Below, piece by piece: positions 55,261 through 63,847 of a stretch of 64,000 bases of DNA. The stretch's first letter is position 1. Each line of letters starts with the position of its first letter. Made by a program: the position numbers and the translations under genes. The notes beneath the pieces were generated by a model that searched no databases, was not told the origin of the DNA, and saw only the letters and a list, made by a program, of their open reading frames with translations. Origin of the DNA: Aquilaria yunnanensis (lineage: Eukaryota > Streptophyta > Magnoliopsida > Malvales > Thymelaeaceae). The stretch is taken from positions 78,582,041-78,646,040 of the forward strand of contig CM077598.1 in NCBI GenBank assembly GCA_039654915.1, given 5' to 3'.

Positions 55261-58200
55261 TTTGGCGCCGTCTGTGGGAACCCGCTCGCAGATTGCCGTC
55301 GTTGAGACTCGGCGTTCTAAGGACAAGGGACTCCCAAGGTCCTCGTCCGCGCCTGAGATACAACCGGCTGCTGAGCAGACACTCCCAGAGACTTCTACGC
55401 CCGAGGAGGACCGCCCTCTGGTAATCACCATGAGCTTCTTGAGGGACTTTCAGCGCTCGGTCGTTGCTGAAATGACTCAGCAGATCGACCGAAGATGGCC
55501 ACAGCAGTCACAGGCCCAGAAACCCTCCTCATCAACACGCCCTCGGGAGAGAAGCCCCAAGTCTACACACCGTAGTTCAGAAAGTGGAGATCCTCGCGGA
55601 GAATCATCCACAGAAGATATAGCCCTCGGGAAACGGCCTGTGGGACAAACCGGGTCCAAGCGACCGAGAGTCTCACAGCGAAGCAGTTCGTCGCCCGAGG
55701 CGAGGGCCCTGACCCCTCCGCGCCGAACTCGCTCCCCGAAAAGGCGCCGTCGATCACCCTCCCGCGAAAATGGTCCTAGCGCCACTGCGCTTATGGAAAG
55801 GATATTGGCACGGCTGGACAGAGTGGAAAAGCAAGTGACCAGAAAACCCGTTTGGGACAGGCTGTCGGGGGCGTTATGCGAAGATGGCTCCCCGTTTATT
55901 CGCACCGTCGTTGAGGCAGCTATGCCAGGCGACTTCAGAGTGCCTAGGCTGGAGATCTATGATGGCCGGACTGATCCACAGGCCCATCTGACGAAGTACA
56001 GGCGGAGCATGATAATGCACGGAGCTGATGACGCTACCATGTGCAAATGCTTTGAAGTCACCCTCACGGGCCCAGCAACAGCATGGTACAATTCGTTGCC
56101 CCCAGGGACTATCACTGAGTTTCAGGAGTTGTCCACAGCCTTTACCCAGCAGTTCATTGGGAGCAGGCCGACGGCCAAAATGCCTGTACAGATGTTCGAC
56201 ATAGAGCAGAGAAACGGAGAGACGATCCGAGACTATGTCGAACGATTCAACAGGGAAGCACTCAGCGTCCCGGACTTCCGGCCCGAAATCCGCATCCTCG
56301 CTATGACACGGGGCCTTCGGCGTGACTCACAGCTGTTCTACGAGTTCTCAAAGGACCCCCCGGAAACCCTCGGAGAATTTTACCGAAGGGCAGAGCAGCA
56401 CATGACAGCCGAGGAATTGAGGATGGCGGGGCCGAAGTCTGATCATCACCGCGCCGAAGGGTCCAGCCAGCAAGCTCGGTATCTTTCTGAACACACAAGT
56501 CGACCACGGCGAATGCGAGGAAAGAAACCTCAAAGTTTCACACCCTTGAGCACGACGCGGACCAACATTCTCATGGCGCTGGAAAGGCAAGGGACGCAGA
56601 TTCGGCGGCCAAAGGCCATGGCCGCCGATAATAAGAAGAATGCCAAGAAGTTCTGCCAGTTTCATCGCGACCACGGTCATGACGCCGAAGACTGCTTCCA
56701 GCTGAAGAAGTACATAGAGTCGCTGATCAAACAGGGCCAACTTCGCAAGTATCTGCGGATGCCCTCCCCAAAAGGCAGAAAAGAGGAGGAAGAGAGGGCC
56801 GAAAACGAGGACTATGACTCCGACAGGCGGAAAAACAGAAGTCCAAAAAGGCGCCTTCCACCTCCAGTAGGGGTCATCCAAACCATCACCACGGGGCTCC
56901 CATCCTCGGAAAGAAAGCGGAAGGCCAGAGAAATTGCGGTTATGGAGTATCAAAGTCCATCAAAGAAATTGGCTCGCAAAGATGGCTCCACTGTCGTCTT
57001 CCCCCACGACGACCCGCTGCTGATAATGGCGAGAATAGGGAACTGGGACGTCAAGAGAGTGTTGCTTGATGATGGCTCAAATGCTGACGTCCTATTCTCG
57101 CACTTACTGCCGAGCTTGGGCATCACCAGCAGCGAGCTGAAACCTGTCACCACGCCCACCTTCGGCGTTGGGCCATCCGAACTACCCGTCCTCGGATGGA
57201 TCGACCTCCCTTTGATGATGAAAGGCACTTCGGTAGACGGAGCAGCTGAGTCGTACGCGTCCACAATGGCAAGATTCATCGTCATGGATGTCCCGTCTTC
57301 GTACAACGCCATCCTTGGAAGGCAGACTCAGGGGAACCTGCACATTCGCCCCGATGTGAAGTACTTGACTGTCACATTCGCCACCAAGGATGGAGATGCA
57401 GAGGTCTTCATCGACCAAGCCGAGGTAAGAAAGGTGTTTGTAAAAACACGAAAGGCTCCGGCAAACAGCTCTGCACAAACGGTGGAGGCAAAGGCGCAGG
57501 AGAAAGGCAAAGAAGGAGATCCTGCAGAAGCAGAAACGGAAGCAGTAGATCTTGTCCCAGGACAATCTACCCGAATAGGGAAGAGCTTGGCCAAAGGTGA
57601 TAAGGAAAATCTTGTATCCTTTCTGCTAAAAAATAAAGATCTGTTTGCCTACTCGCCGAAAGACATGCCAGGAGTGAACCCTGGCATAATACAGCACAGC
57701 CTCAAAGTAAGCCCGGAAGCAAAACCTATCAGGCAAAAGAAACGAAGCATCTCAGCCCACAAAAGCAACTTCGTGAAAACCGAAGTCCAGCGCCTATTGG
57801 ATGCTGAAGTTATCAGGGGGGTAAAATACCCCGAATGGTTAAGCAACGTGGTCATTGCCACAAAAGAAGGTAGCAGCAAACTCCGGATGTGCATTGATTT
57901 CAGAAACTTGAACGATGCTTGCCCGAAAGACTCATTTCCCCTCCCGCCAATAGATCAACTGGTAGATTCAACGGCCGAATACGGGCTCCTGAGCTTCCTA
58001 GATGCCTTCAGCGGCTACCATCAGATAAGGATGGACCCGGAAGATGAAGAGAAAACTGCCTTCATCATCGAGGGAGGAACGTACTGCTATATCAGAATGC
58101 CCTTCGGGCTGAAAAATGCAGGAGCCACCTACCAGAGACTGATGAACAAGGTCTTTAAAGACCAAATGGGGAGAAACATGGAAGTATATGTTGACGATAT

Positions 58201-60727
58201 GATAGTAAAAAGCAAGCTGCCCGGCTACCACGTTGCAGATTTGGAGGAAACCTTCCAAAAGCTCAGAGCCTTCGGGATTCGCCTTAACACCGAGAAGTGT
58301 ATCTTCGGGGTGACGTCGGGAAAATTCCTTGGGTACATGGTATCCGAAAGAGGCATCGACGCCAATCCTGAGAAGATTAAGGCTCTGCTTGAGTTCCGAA
58401 CTCCTGCCACAGTGAAAGACGTGCAGAGACTAACCGGAAGAATAACCTCTCTGAGCAGGTTTATTTCCAGGTACGGAGATAGGTGTCGACCTTTCTTCAA
58501 AGTCCTCACAAAGGCAGCAAAGATGGAAGGCGACCTCGGAAGAAACAATCATCCCTGGGAAGGAGATTGCCAAAAGGCCTGGGAAGAACTCAAAGTCTAC
58601 CTGGCCAGCCTGCCAACTCTGCGGCAACCTCGGGTGGGAGAACCCCTCGTACTGTACCTCGCCGTCACAGAAAAGGCCGTGAGCTCGGTCCTGATAAAAG
58701 AAGAAGGGCCGAAACAATGGCCGGTCTACTACGTCAGCAAGTCCCTGCACGGCGCCGAAGTCAGGTACCCTTTGCTTCAAAAAGCTATATACGCCTTGGT
58801 GCTTGCAGGAAGAAGGCTGCGACCATATTTCCAGGCTCACCCCATCATCGTCCGAAGTAGTCTACCACTACGGGATGTCATGAAGAGAGTTGATCATTCG
58901 GGAAGGCTCTCCAAGTGGTGCATAGAGCTTGGCGAACACGAAATCACGTATGAGCCTCGGAAGGCCATAAAAGCCCAAGCATTGGCAGATTTTATCGCCG
59001 AAATACCCACCACTGAGGAGAACCACTCAGATCCGAAAGAAGGTGAGCCAGAATGGACCTTGCATGTTGACGGAGCCTCGGGGTCCGAACACCAGGGAGC
59101 TGGAATAGTTATCAGAGGACCCGAAGGCCTAGAGGTGATGAAGGCTATCAAGTTTAGCTTCAACGTCACCAATAATGTGGCTGAGTATGAAGCCCTCATA
59201 GCGGGATTACGCTTGGCCAGAAAGATTGGCGTGAGAAACTTAAGGGCTCACAGCGATTCCCAGCTGGTAGTTCGGCAGACGGCAGGAGATTATGGGGCGA
59301 AGGACCCCATCTTGGCAAAATACCACGAGCTGGTAAGAAAACTCATCCAAGAGTTTGACGCCGTACGGATCGAAAATGTACCCCGGCGGAATAACACTGA
59401 GGCAGATTGCTTAGCAAAGTCCAAAACATACACCAAGGTGTTAGACCATCCAAGCATCTCCGTGCTAAGCGTAACGACCTCGGGAATGGGGTGGAAGGAC
59501 CCCATAAAGAGATACCTCGCAGAGAATGAGCTTCCCGAAGACGCCGGCAATGCTGCAAGACTGCGAAGACGCGCCGGAAGATTCTTCCTGATTGGTGAAG
59601 AGCTATATCGGCAAGGATATGCAAATCCGCTGCAGAGATGTGTGGGCGAAGAGGATACTGAGATGGTCCTCGAAGAAGTCCACGAAGGCATGTGCGGCTC
59701 GCACATTGGAACTGATGCCCTTGCAGCAATGATACTCCGCCAAGGATACTTCTGGCCTACCCTGAGAAAGGACGCAAGGCAGTTCGTCCAGAAGTGCGGT
59801 AGTTGCCAGAGACATGCAAAAATCCAGAGGATACCCTCGGAAATGGTAACGTCGGCAGACTATCCTTGGCCCTTCGTAGTCTGGGGTATAGATCTCATTG
59901 GGCCACTCCCCACAGCGCCCGGAGGCGTGAAATTCTGCGTGGTAGCAGTGGACTATTTCTCAAAGTGGGTAGAGGCAGAACCACTAGCAACTATCTCGGC
60001 AAAAGAAGTGCAGAAGTTCGTATGGAAAAACATCGTATGCAGATTTGGCATACCGAGGGTACTAGTAGCTGATAATGGATCCCAGTTCATAGACAAAGGA
60101 TTCCAGGAATTCATCAGCGACCTCGGAATAAAGATGCACTTCGCCCCAGTAGCTCACCCCCAAAGCAATGGGCAGGTGGAAGTATCAAACAGGACCATAA
60201 AAGATGGCCTGAAAAAGAGACTTGGGGAAGCCAAGGGGAAATGGCCAGGAGAACTCCAAAGTGTATTGTGGAGCTACCGAACGACGCCACGAAGAGCCAC
60301 AGGGGAAACTCCCTTCTCACTCGTCTTCGGAACAGAGGCCATTATCCCAATAGAGATAGTTCAGCCTTCAATACGGGTGCAAGTATTTGATGAAGGCGGA
60401 AACGACCTCGGTCTGAGAACCAAGCTCGACCTTGTGGCCGAACACAGAGAAATAGCCGAGCTGAGAAGAAAAGCTTTCCAGCAAAGAGTGGCCGCGGCTA
60501 TCAACTTAAAAGCCAGGCCAAAAGAAATCAAAAAAGGAGACCTCGTTCTCCGAAAGGCCGACTTTGCACCCCGAAGGCCATCTCACGGAGTACTTCGCGC
60601 AAATTGGGAAGGACCTTATCTGGTTCTCGCCGAAGTACGAAAAGGCGTGTACAAGCTTGGCGACGCCGAAGGCGTAGAATTGAAAAACACTTGGCATTCA
60701 GACGCCCTGAAAAAATTCTACGCCTAA
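55229..60727 (+). CDS. Gag-protease-RT-RNase H-archaeal RNase H-integrase polyprotein
   Basis: A single frame of 1832 codons encodes all proteins for particle formation, reverse transcription and integration. I start at the ATG at 55229, inside the LTR, because the frame across the PBS is kept in sister elements; the first ATG after the PBS is 55430. Residues from 55229: gag core about 232-396, zinc variant C-X2-H-X4-H-X4-C about 475-491, protease DDGS 614-617, RT YVDD 987-990, Ty3 RNase H about 1139-1258, second RNase H with D1281, E1319, D1343 and D1393, integrase zinc region about 1485-1527 and catalytic D1555, D1615, E1651 (35 residues between the last two). No gag-pol frameshift or stop separates the parts, so gag excess must be achieved otherwise. 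The two RNase H domains place it in the Tat lineage. Confidence 0.93.
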   Translation: MTHNDEALGHHLAPSVGTRSQIAVVETRRSKDKGLPRSSSAPEIQPAAEQTLPETSTPEEDRPLVITMSFLRDFQRSVVAEMTQQIDRRWPQQSQAQKPSSSTRPRERSPKSTHRSSESGDPRGESSTEDIALGKRPVGQTGSKRPRVSQRSSSSPEARALTPPRRTRSPKRRRRSPSRENGPSATALMERILARLDRVEKQVTRKPVWDRLSGALCEDGSPFIRTVVEAAMPGDFRVPRLEIYDGRTDPQAHLTKYRRSMIMHGADDATMCKCFEVTLTGPATAWYNSLPPGTITEFQELSTAFTQQFIGSRPTAKMPVQMFDIEQRNGETIRDYVERFNREALSVPDFRPEIRILAMTRGLRRDSQLFYEFSKDPPETLGEFYRRAEQHMTAEELRMAGPKSDHHRAEGSSQQARYLSEHTSRPRRMRGKKPQSFTPLSTTRTNILMALERQGTQIRRPKAMAADNKKNAKKFCQFHRDHGHDAEDCFQLKKYIESLIKQGQLRKYLRMPSPKGRKEEEERAENEDYDSDRRKNRSPKRRLPPPVGVIQTITTGLPSSERKRKAREIAVMEYQSPSKKLARKDGSTVVFPHDDPLLIMARIGNWDVKRVLLDDGSNADVLFSHLLPSLGITSSELKPVTTPTFGVGPSELPVLGWIDLPLMMKGTSVDGAAESYASTMARFIVMDVPSSYNAILGRQTQGNLHIRPDVKYLTVTFATKDGDAEVFIDQAEVRKVFVKTRKAPANSSAQTVEAKAQEKGKEGDPAEAETEAVDLVPGQSTRIGKSLAKGDKENLVSFLLKNKDLFAYSPKDMPGVNPGIIQHSLKVSPEAKPIRQKKRSISAHKSNFVKTEVQRLLDAEVIRGVKYPEWLSNVVIATKEGSSKLRMCIDFRNLNDACPKDSFPLPPIDQLVDSTAEYGLLSFLDAFSGYHQIRMDPEDEEKTAFIIEGGTYCYIRMPFGLKNAGATYQRLMNKVFKDQMGRNMEVYVDDMIVKSKLPGYHVADLEETFQKLRAFGIRLNTEKCIFGVTSGKFLGYMVSERGIDANPEKIKALLEFRTPATVKDVQRLTGRITSLSRFISRYGDRCRPFFKVLTKAAKMEGDLGRNNHPWEGDCQKAWEELKVYLASLPTLRQPRVGEPLVLYLAVTEKAVSSVLIKEEGPKQWPVYYVSKSLHGAEVRYPLLQKAIYALVLAGRRLRPYFQAHPIIVRSSLPLRDVMKRVDHSGRLSKWCIELGEHEITYEPRKAIKAQALADFIAEIPTTEENHSDPKEGEPEWTLHVDGASGSEHQGAGIVIRGPEGLEVMKAIKFSFNVTNNVAEYEALIAGLRLARKIGVRNLRAHSDSQLVVRQTAGDYGAKDPILAKYHELVRKLIQEFDAVRIENVPRRNNTEADCLAKSKTYTKVLDHPSISVLSVTTSGMGWKDPIKRYLAENELPEDAGNAARLRRRAGRFFLIGEELYRQGYANPLQRCVGEEDTEMVLEEVHEGMCGSHIGTDALAAMILRQGYFWPTLRKDARQFVQKCGSCQRHAKIQRIPSEMVTSADYPWPFVVWGIDLIGPLPTAPGGVKFCVVAVDYFSKWVEAEPLATISAKEVQKFVWKNIVCRFGIPRVLVADNGSQFIDKGFQEFISDLGIKMHFAPVAHPQSNGQVEVSNRTIKDGLKKRLGEAKGKWPGELQSVLWSYRTTPRRATGETPFSLVFGTEAIIPIEIVQPSIRVQVFDEGGNDLGLRTKLDLVAEHREIAELRRKAFQQRVAAAINLKARPKEIKKGDLVLRKADFAPRRPSHGVLRANWEGPYLVLAEVRKGVYKLGDAEGVELKNTWHSDALKKFYA
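55263..55280 (+). other. Primer-binding site of element C
   Basis: TGGCGCCGTCTGTGGGAA lies two bases after the LTR. Nine bases match the complement of the tRNA-Asp 3' end; the rest matches poorly. It is translated as LAPSVG in the gag frame. Confidence 0.72.
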
Positions 60728-61498
60728 GGTTGAGCGGAAGAAGTATATTGTACAAGAAATATTCTAAGTACAGAATGGTCTAGAGAAGAATGGTCTTGAG
60801 AAAAATTTTCAAGTATACCAAATTGTCCAAGACAGATTTCCGCGAAGGTGCTCGCCACGAAAAAAGCGGTTGTGACTTCCCGAAGTCCCTTGAGCCACTA
60901 TGCTCGGGAAAAATGGGAAACAAGAATCTTGCAAAGGTACTCAGCATAATCAGTGCAGAGAAAATTTTCCGAACACCCTTGAGCGAACATGCTCGGGAGA
61001 AAGGGAAAGCAAGAATCTCGCAAAAGTACACACCAAAACAAAAGCAGAGGTAATTTTCGAACACCCTTGAGCGAACGTGCTCGGGAAAAAGGGAATGAGC
61101 AATCTCGTGAAGATTTTCCTAAGTCCCTTGAGCAAATATGCTCGGGACAATAGGAAGACAGAAAAATTTGGCTGAAGGTTTTCCGAAGGCCCTTGAGCGA
61201 ACATGTTCAGGATAAAAGGAAACAAAAAGCCTGCAAAAGACTTAGCCAAATTTTTACAAATTTTCCAGAAAGTCTCTTGAGCGAGCACGCTCGGGACAAA
61301 GGAAGGTAAAAAGTTTCTTTGGTTGCAGGTTTTCCGAAAGTCTCTTGAAGCAAACGTGTTCGGGACAGTGGAAATGAAGAAACTTGCAAGAAAGGACTTA
61401 GCCAAAAAGATTGTTCATTTAGAGCAAACGCTGCCTTACAAAAGAAGTGTCCAAAGAAGGAGCACGAAGGAGAAAAATAAGAGGAGCCCTAAAACAAA
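60728..61498. other. Convergence region between gag-pol and the antisense gene of C
   Basis: This 771-bp stretch separates the stop of gag-pol (plus) from the stop of the antisense gene (minus). Apart from the hairpin repeats it is A-rich and without a gene. Confidence 0.7.
60887..61365 (+). repeat. Seven hairpin-forming repeats in element C
   Basis: Copies start at about 60887, 60976, 61064, 61125, 61190, 61273 and 61341, spaced 61 to 89 bases. The core is CTTGAGCGAACATGCTCGGG, in which GAGC pairs with GCTC and flanking CCC with GGG. Spacer sequences also share AAAGGGAA- and CAAGAATCT-like pieces. E has a single copy at the equivalent place. Confidence 0.78.
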
Positions 61499-62140
61499 CT
61501 AGGGAGAGCCGGGTGGACGAAGACCAGGAAGCTTCAGATGCTCGACCCTGGACCACTGCCACCGAGGTCCCTCAGGAATATTTAGGCCCTCCAGAAAAGA
61601 GAGGTCCAAATCTGGGAACCTCTGCAGCACCTGGTGCCGAGCGAGGCAGAAGCCGTCCTGAAAGGGGACCTTGGCCATGTCGTCAGAAGTACGTTTTTGA
61701 ATGCCAAGGACATTGACCTCGTCCCTCAGCTCAGCAACCTCCTCTTCGAGCTCGCTTATCCCCAGCATCTCTCCGGACTCCTTCTTCAGAGCCTCGACCT
61801 CGGCTTGAAGAGCAGTGTTCTCGTCCGTCAACCTCGACGCAAGACTGTCGGAAACAGCCTTGTCCTTGACAAGATCTTCATTGGCGGCAAGCAGCCCCTT
61901 TACTTGGTCGCCGAGGTCGGCAATCTTCCGGGAGGAGTCCTTTTCAAGTTCTTCTCTTTTCTTCGAGAACTCCTCCCGAACGGCAGCAAGTTGCTGAGAA
62001 CAATCCGCTGTCAGCTGCTGGTTGCTGGCGATCACCTTCGCAAGCGAAGCCTTTGCTTCACTGAGTTCCCGCGAAGTCGCATCCTTGGAGGCAGCCTGTT
62101 TGGCCACCCGAACTCGGAGATAACCAGCGTACTCCAGCAG
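61499..62140 (-). CDS. Exon 4 of the antisense gene in C: coiled coil and C terminus
   Basis: The acceptor GCCGTAG precedes CTGCTGGAGTAC. Residues about 520-655 are a long Glu/Lys/Leu-rich heptad region typical of a coiled coil, suggesting dimerisation. The C terminus has FQDGFCLARHQVLQRFP, nearly unchanged in E (GFCLARHQVLQRFPGLDLSF) and J (GFCLARHQVLARH). Confidence 0.78.
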   Translation of the reverse strand: MLEYAGYLRVRVAKQAASKDATSRELSEAKASLAKVIASNQQLTADCSQQLAAVREEFSKKREELEKDSSRKIADLGDQVKGLLAANEDLVKDKAVSDSLASRLTDENTALQAEVEALKKESGEMLGISELEEEVAELRDEVNVLGIQKRTSDDMAKVPFQDGFCLARHQVLQRFPDLDLSFLEGLNIPEGPRWQWSRVEHLKLPGLRPPGSP

Positions 62141-63847
62141 CTACGGCAAGGCAAAAGTCCAGGTTAGTACAAGTCTAAACACTTAGAAAATTGAGGAAAA
62201 AAGTGTAAAGACTATACCTGAGCAGCATGCTCGGTGACTTTTGCGGCGAGGGTATTATCCCCCGGGTGAGCCGCCGCAATGGCCCGGAAGGAGGCATCAG
62301 TGGTCATCCCCTTCCAAATCTCTTTGGTCATCTTCGGACAATCGTCGGAGAACAGATTCATATCCTCCGTGATTGTCCAAAAGGGCTCCAAGGGGATCTT
62401 CCCCTCAGGGATTGTGGCATCGCGCAGGGCCCGTTTCCTCTCATGAATGGCCCTCCAGCCAACAGTAAGAGGCTCCCCTGAAAGTGAGAAGGAAGTTAGG
62501 AGCAAAAGAAAAATTCGCGAAAGGAAAAGGAGCTGAACTTCGCCTAAAGACATACCTGGAGGAACCTCGGAGACAGTGTCCTCGGGATCCTCGGGCCCCT
62601 CGGAAGAAAGACCCTTACCCTTCTGCCGGTACCGCTCCTCGGCGGTGGGTACTTCTACCACTACAGTGTTTCTGGGGGCCTCGAGGTCGGGAGGAGGCAC
62701 CTCGGCGGAAGTAGCGGGGACCTCGGCCGGTGGAATTTCAACAAGACCAGCGTCTTCGCCAGCTTCTTCTTCCAAAAGCTCTGGCTGAGAAGGCTGGAGA
62801 GCCCTCCTAACTCGTTTCGCCGAGGGTCCCGCCCCTGTCGTCTTCCTTCTTCGGGAAGCCGCCTTCTTTGTCTGCTCCCCCTTCTCCACTTGGCTAGAAA
62901 AGAGGGCCTTGTAATAAGCGGCAGCCCCATCGCCCATCTCTGAAAAAGAGAAGAAATATCAGCGTAAGTCCGAGGAAAAAGTATAAAGGGATGGAAGATT
63001 ACTCACTCTCGGCAAAAGTTTCGAAAGAAGTCTCCCCCTTAAGGAGCTTGACCAGCCAAGAGTCCTTCCCGGCAATGGCGGGAGCGGGCATATTGAGGTC
63101 GGTCACGTGCTCCTTAACCACTTTCAGCTCCCGAAGGACTTCTTCGGTCATCAACCTCCAGTTGATAGGAAAGGGGTAAAGAGCACGAGGAGAGACCTCG
63201 GGAGCCCAGTCAGCGACTGCCCGAATGCGGGCGTCGAAATCCGCGAACACGGAAGCCAACGGTGGGGTCAGCAGCATCCTCGGATCAACGACGTCTGCGT
63301 TTAGCACTCCCTGAGCCCACCTGGTCGGGACATCAGACCAGTTCTTATCCACCTTGAGGAAAAAGAACTTAGGCTGCCACCCCCGCCAGCTGTCCTTCGT
63401 GTCGAAGGTGAAGGTGAATTTTTTGCTCCCGGATCCCCGAGGCAGCAGGAAATAGAAACCACCCTTCGGGACCACATAGAGCTTGTAGTACTGCATGAAA
63501 ATGATGAAGTGGGGCTCTATCCAGAACACGCCACACATGCGGAGGTAGGCGTTAAAATAGCAGTACGCGTTCGGGGGAAGCTGGTTCACAGCAATGCCAT
63601 GGAATTGGCAGAACTCGCAAACCACCTTCGGGGGAGGATACCGAAGACCGGCCTTCAGTTGGGCTCGGAAGACGGTAACCTCGTCGCCACGGTTTGAAAA
63701 AGCAAAATGGCTAGAACGAGGCAGTCTGGTCACAGCGTAAGACGGAAGAAAGAATTTTTTCTTCCACCTCTCTAGTTTTTCGGGGGTGGTACAGCAAGGA
63801 TGGGCCAGAAGAGGTTTCCAGCTCTCGGGAACAGGCATCGCAGACAT
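61499..63847 (-). CDS. Antisense four-exon gene, 708-aa transposon-associated protein
   Basis: Exons on the minus strand are 63847-63007, 62939-62556, 62477-62218 and 62140-61499; introns of 67, 78 and 77 bp all begin GT and end AG, and the joined length is 2127 nt, exactly 709 codons. The ATG at 63847 matches an ATG in E. Residues about 58-166 resemble the Pfam putative gypsy-type transposon domain (Transposase_28, my recollection of the family). Then follow a basic nuclear-localisation-like patch, an acidic linker and a coiled coil. Splicing is required, since intron 1 contains a stop in frame. The same gene in E and J has equal phases and a 260-nt exon 3. It converges on gag-pol. The function is unknown; a nuclear or regulatory role in the element's life cycle is only a guess. 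Confidence 0.8.
62218..62477 (-). CDS. Exon 3 of the antisense gene in C (260 nt)
   Basis: It encodes about residues 409-495, including ERKRALRDATIPEGKIPLEP and FWTITEDMNLFSDDC, conserved as EPFW.FTEDMNL in E and J. The length of 260 nt is the same in three elements. The donor is CAG/GTATAG, in phase 0. Confidence 0.78.
62556..62939 (-). CDS. Exon 2 of the antisense gene in C: basic patch and acidic linker
   Basis: The acceptor TTTTTCAG precedes AGATGGGCGA, giving Lys-Met-Gly-Asp. SRRRKTTGAGPSAKRVRRA looks like a bipartite nuclear localisation signal, and the equivalent in E and J is also basic. An acidic, Pro-rich linker (EEEAGEDAG, PEDPEDTVSEVPPG) follows. The donor is CCAG/GTATGT. Confidence 0.75.
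63007..63847 (-). CDS. Exon 1 of the antisense gene in C: gypsy-type transposon domain
   Basis: It encodes residues 1-280. Motifs are FRAQLKAGLRYPPP, NQLPPNAYCYFNAYL, LLPRGSGSKKFTFTF and KDSWRGWQPKFFFLK, strongly conserved with J and E. The donor is GAGA followed by GTGAGT, leaving one base of a split Lys codon. Confidence 0.8.

Noticed and set aside
55263..55280. tRNA-like sequence at the PBS
   Set aside because: Only about nine bases match a tRNA 3' end; no cloverleaf or promoter boxes are visible, as expected for a primer-binding site.
60887..61365. Regularly spaced repeats resembling a CRISPR array
   Set aside because: Repeats are imperfect, spacing varies from 61 to 89 bases, spacers resemble one another, and they lie inside a plant retrotransposon.
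61499..63847. A captured host gene unique to element C
   Set aside because: The same gene with the same exon phases is at the same place in E and J, so it belongs to the element family.
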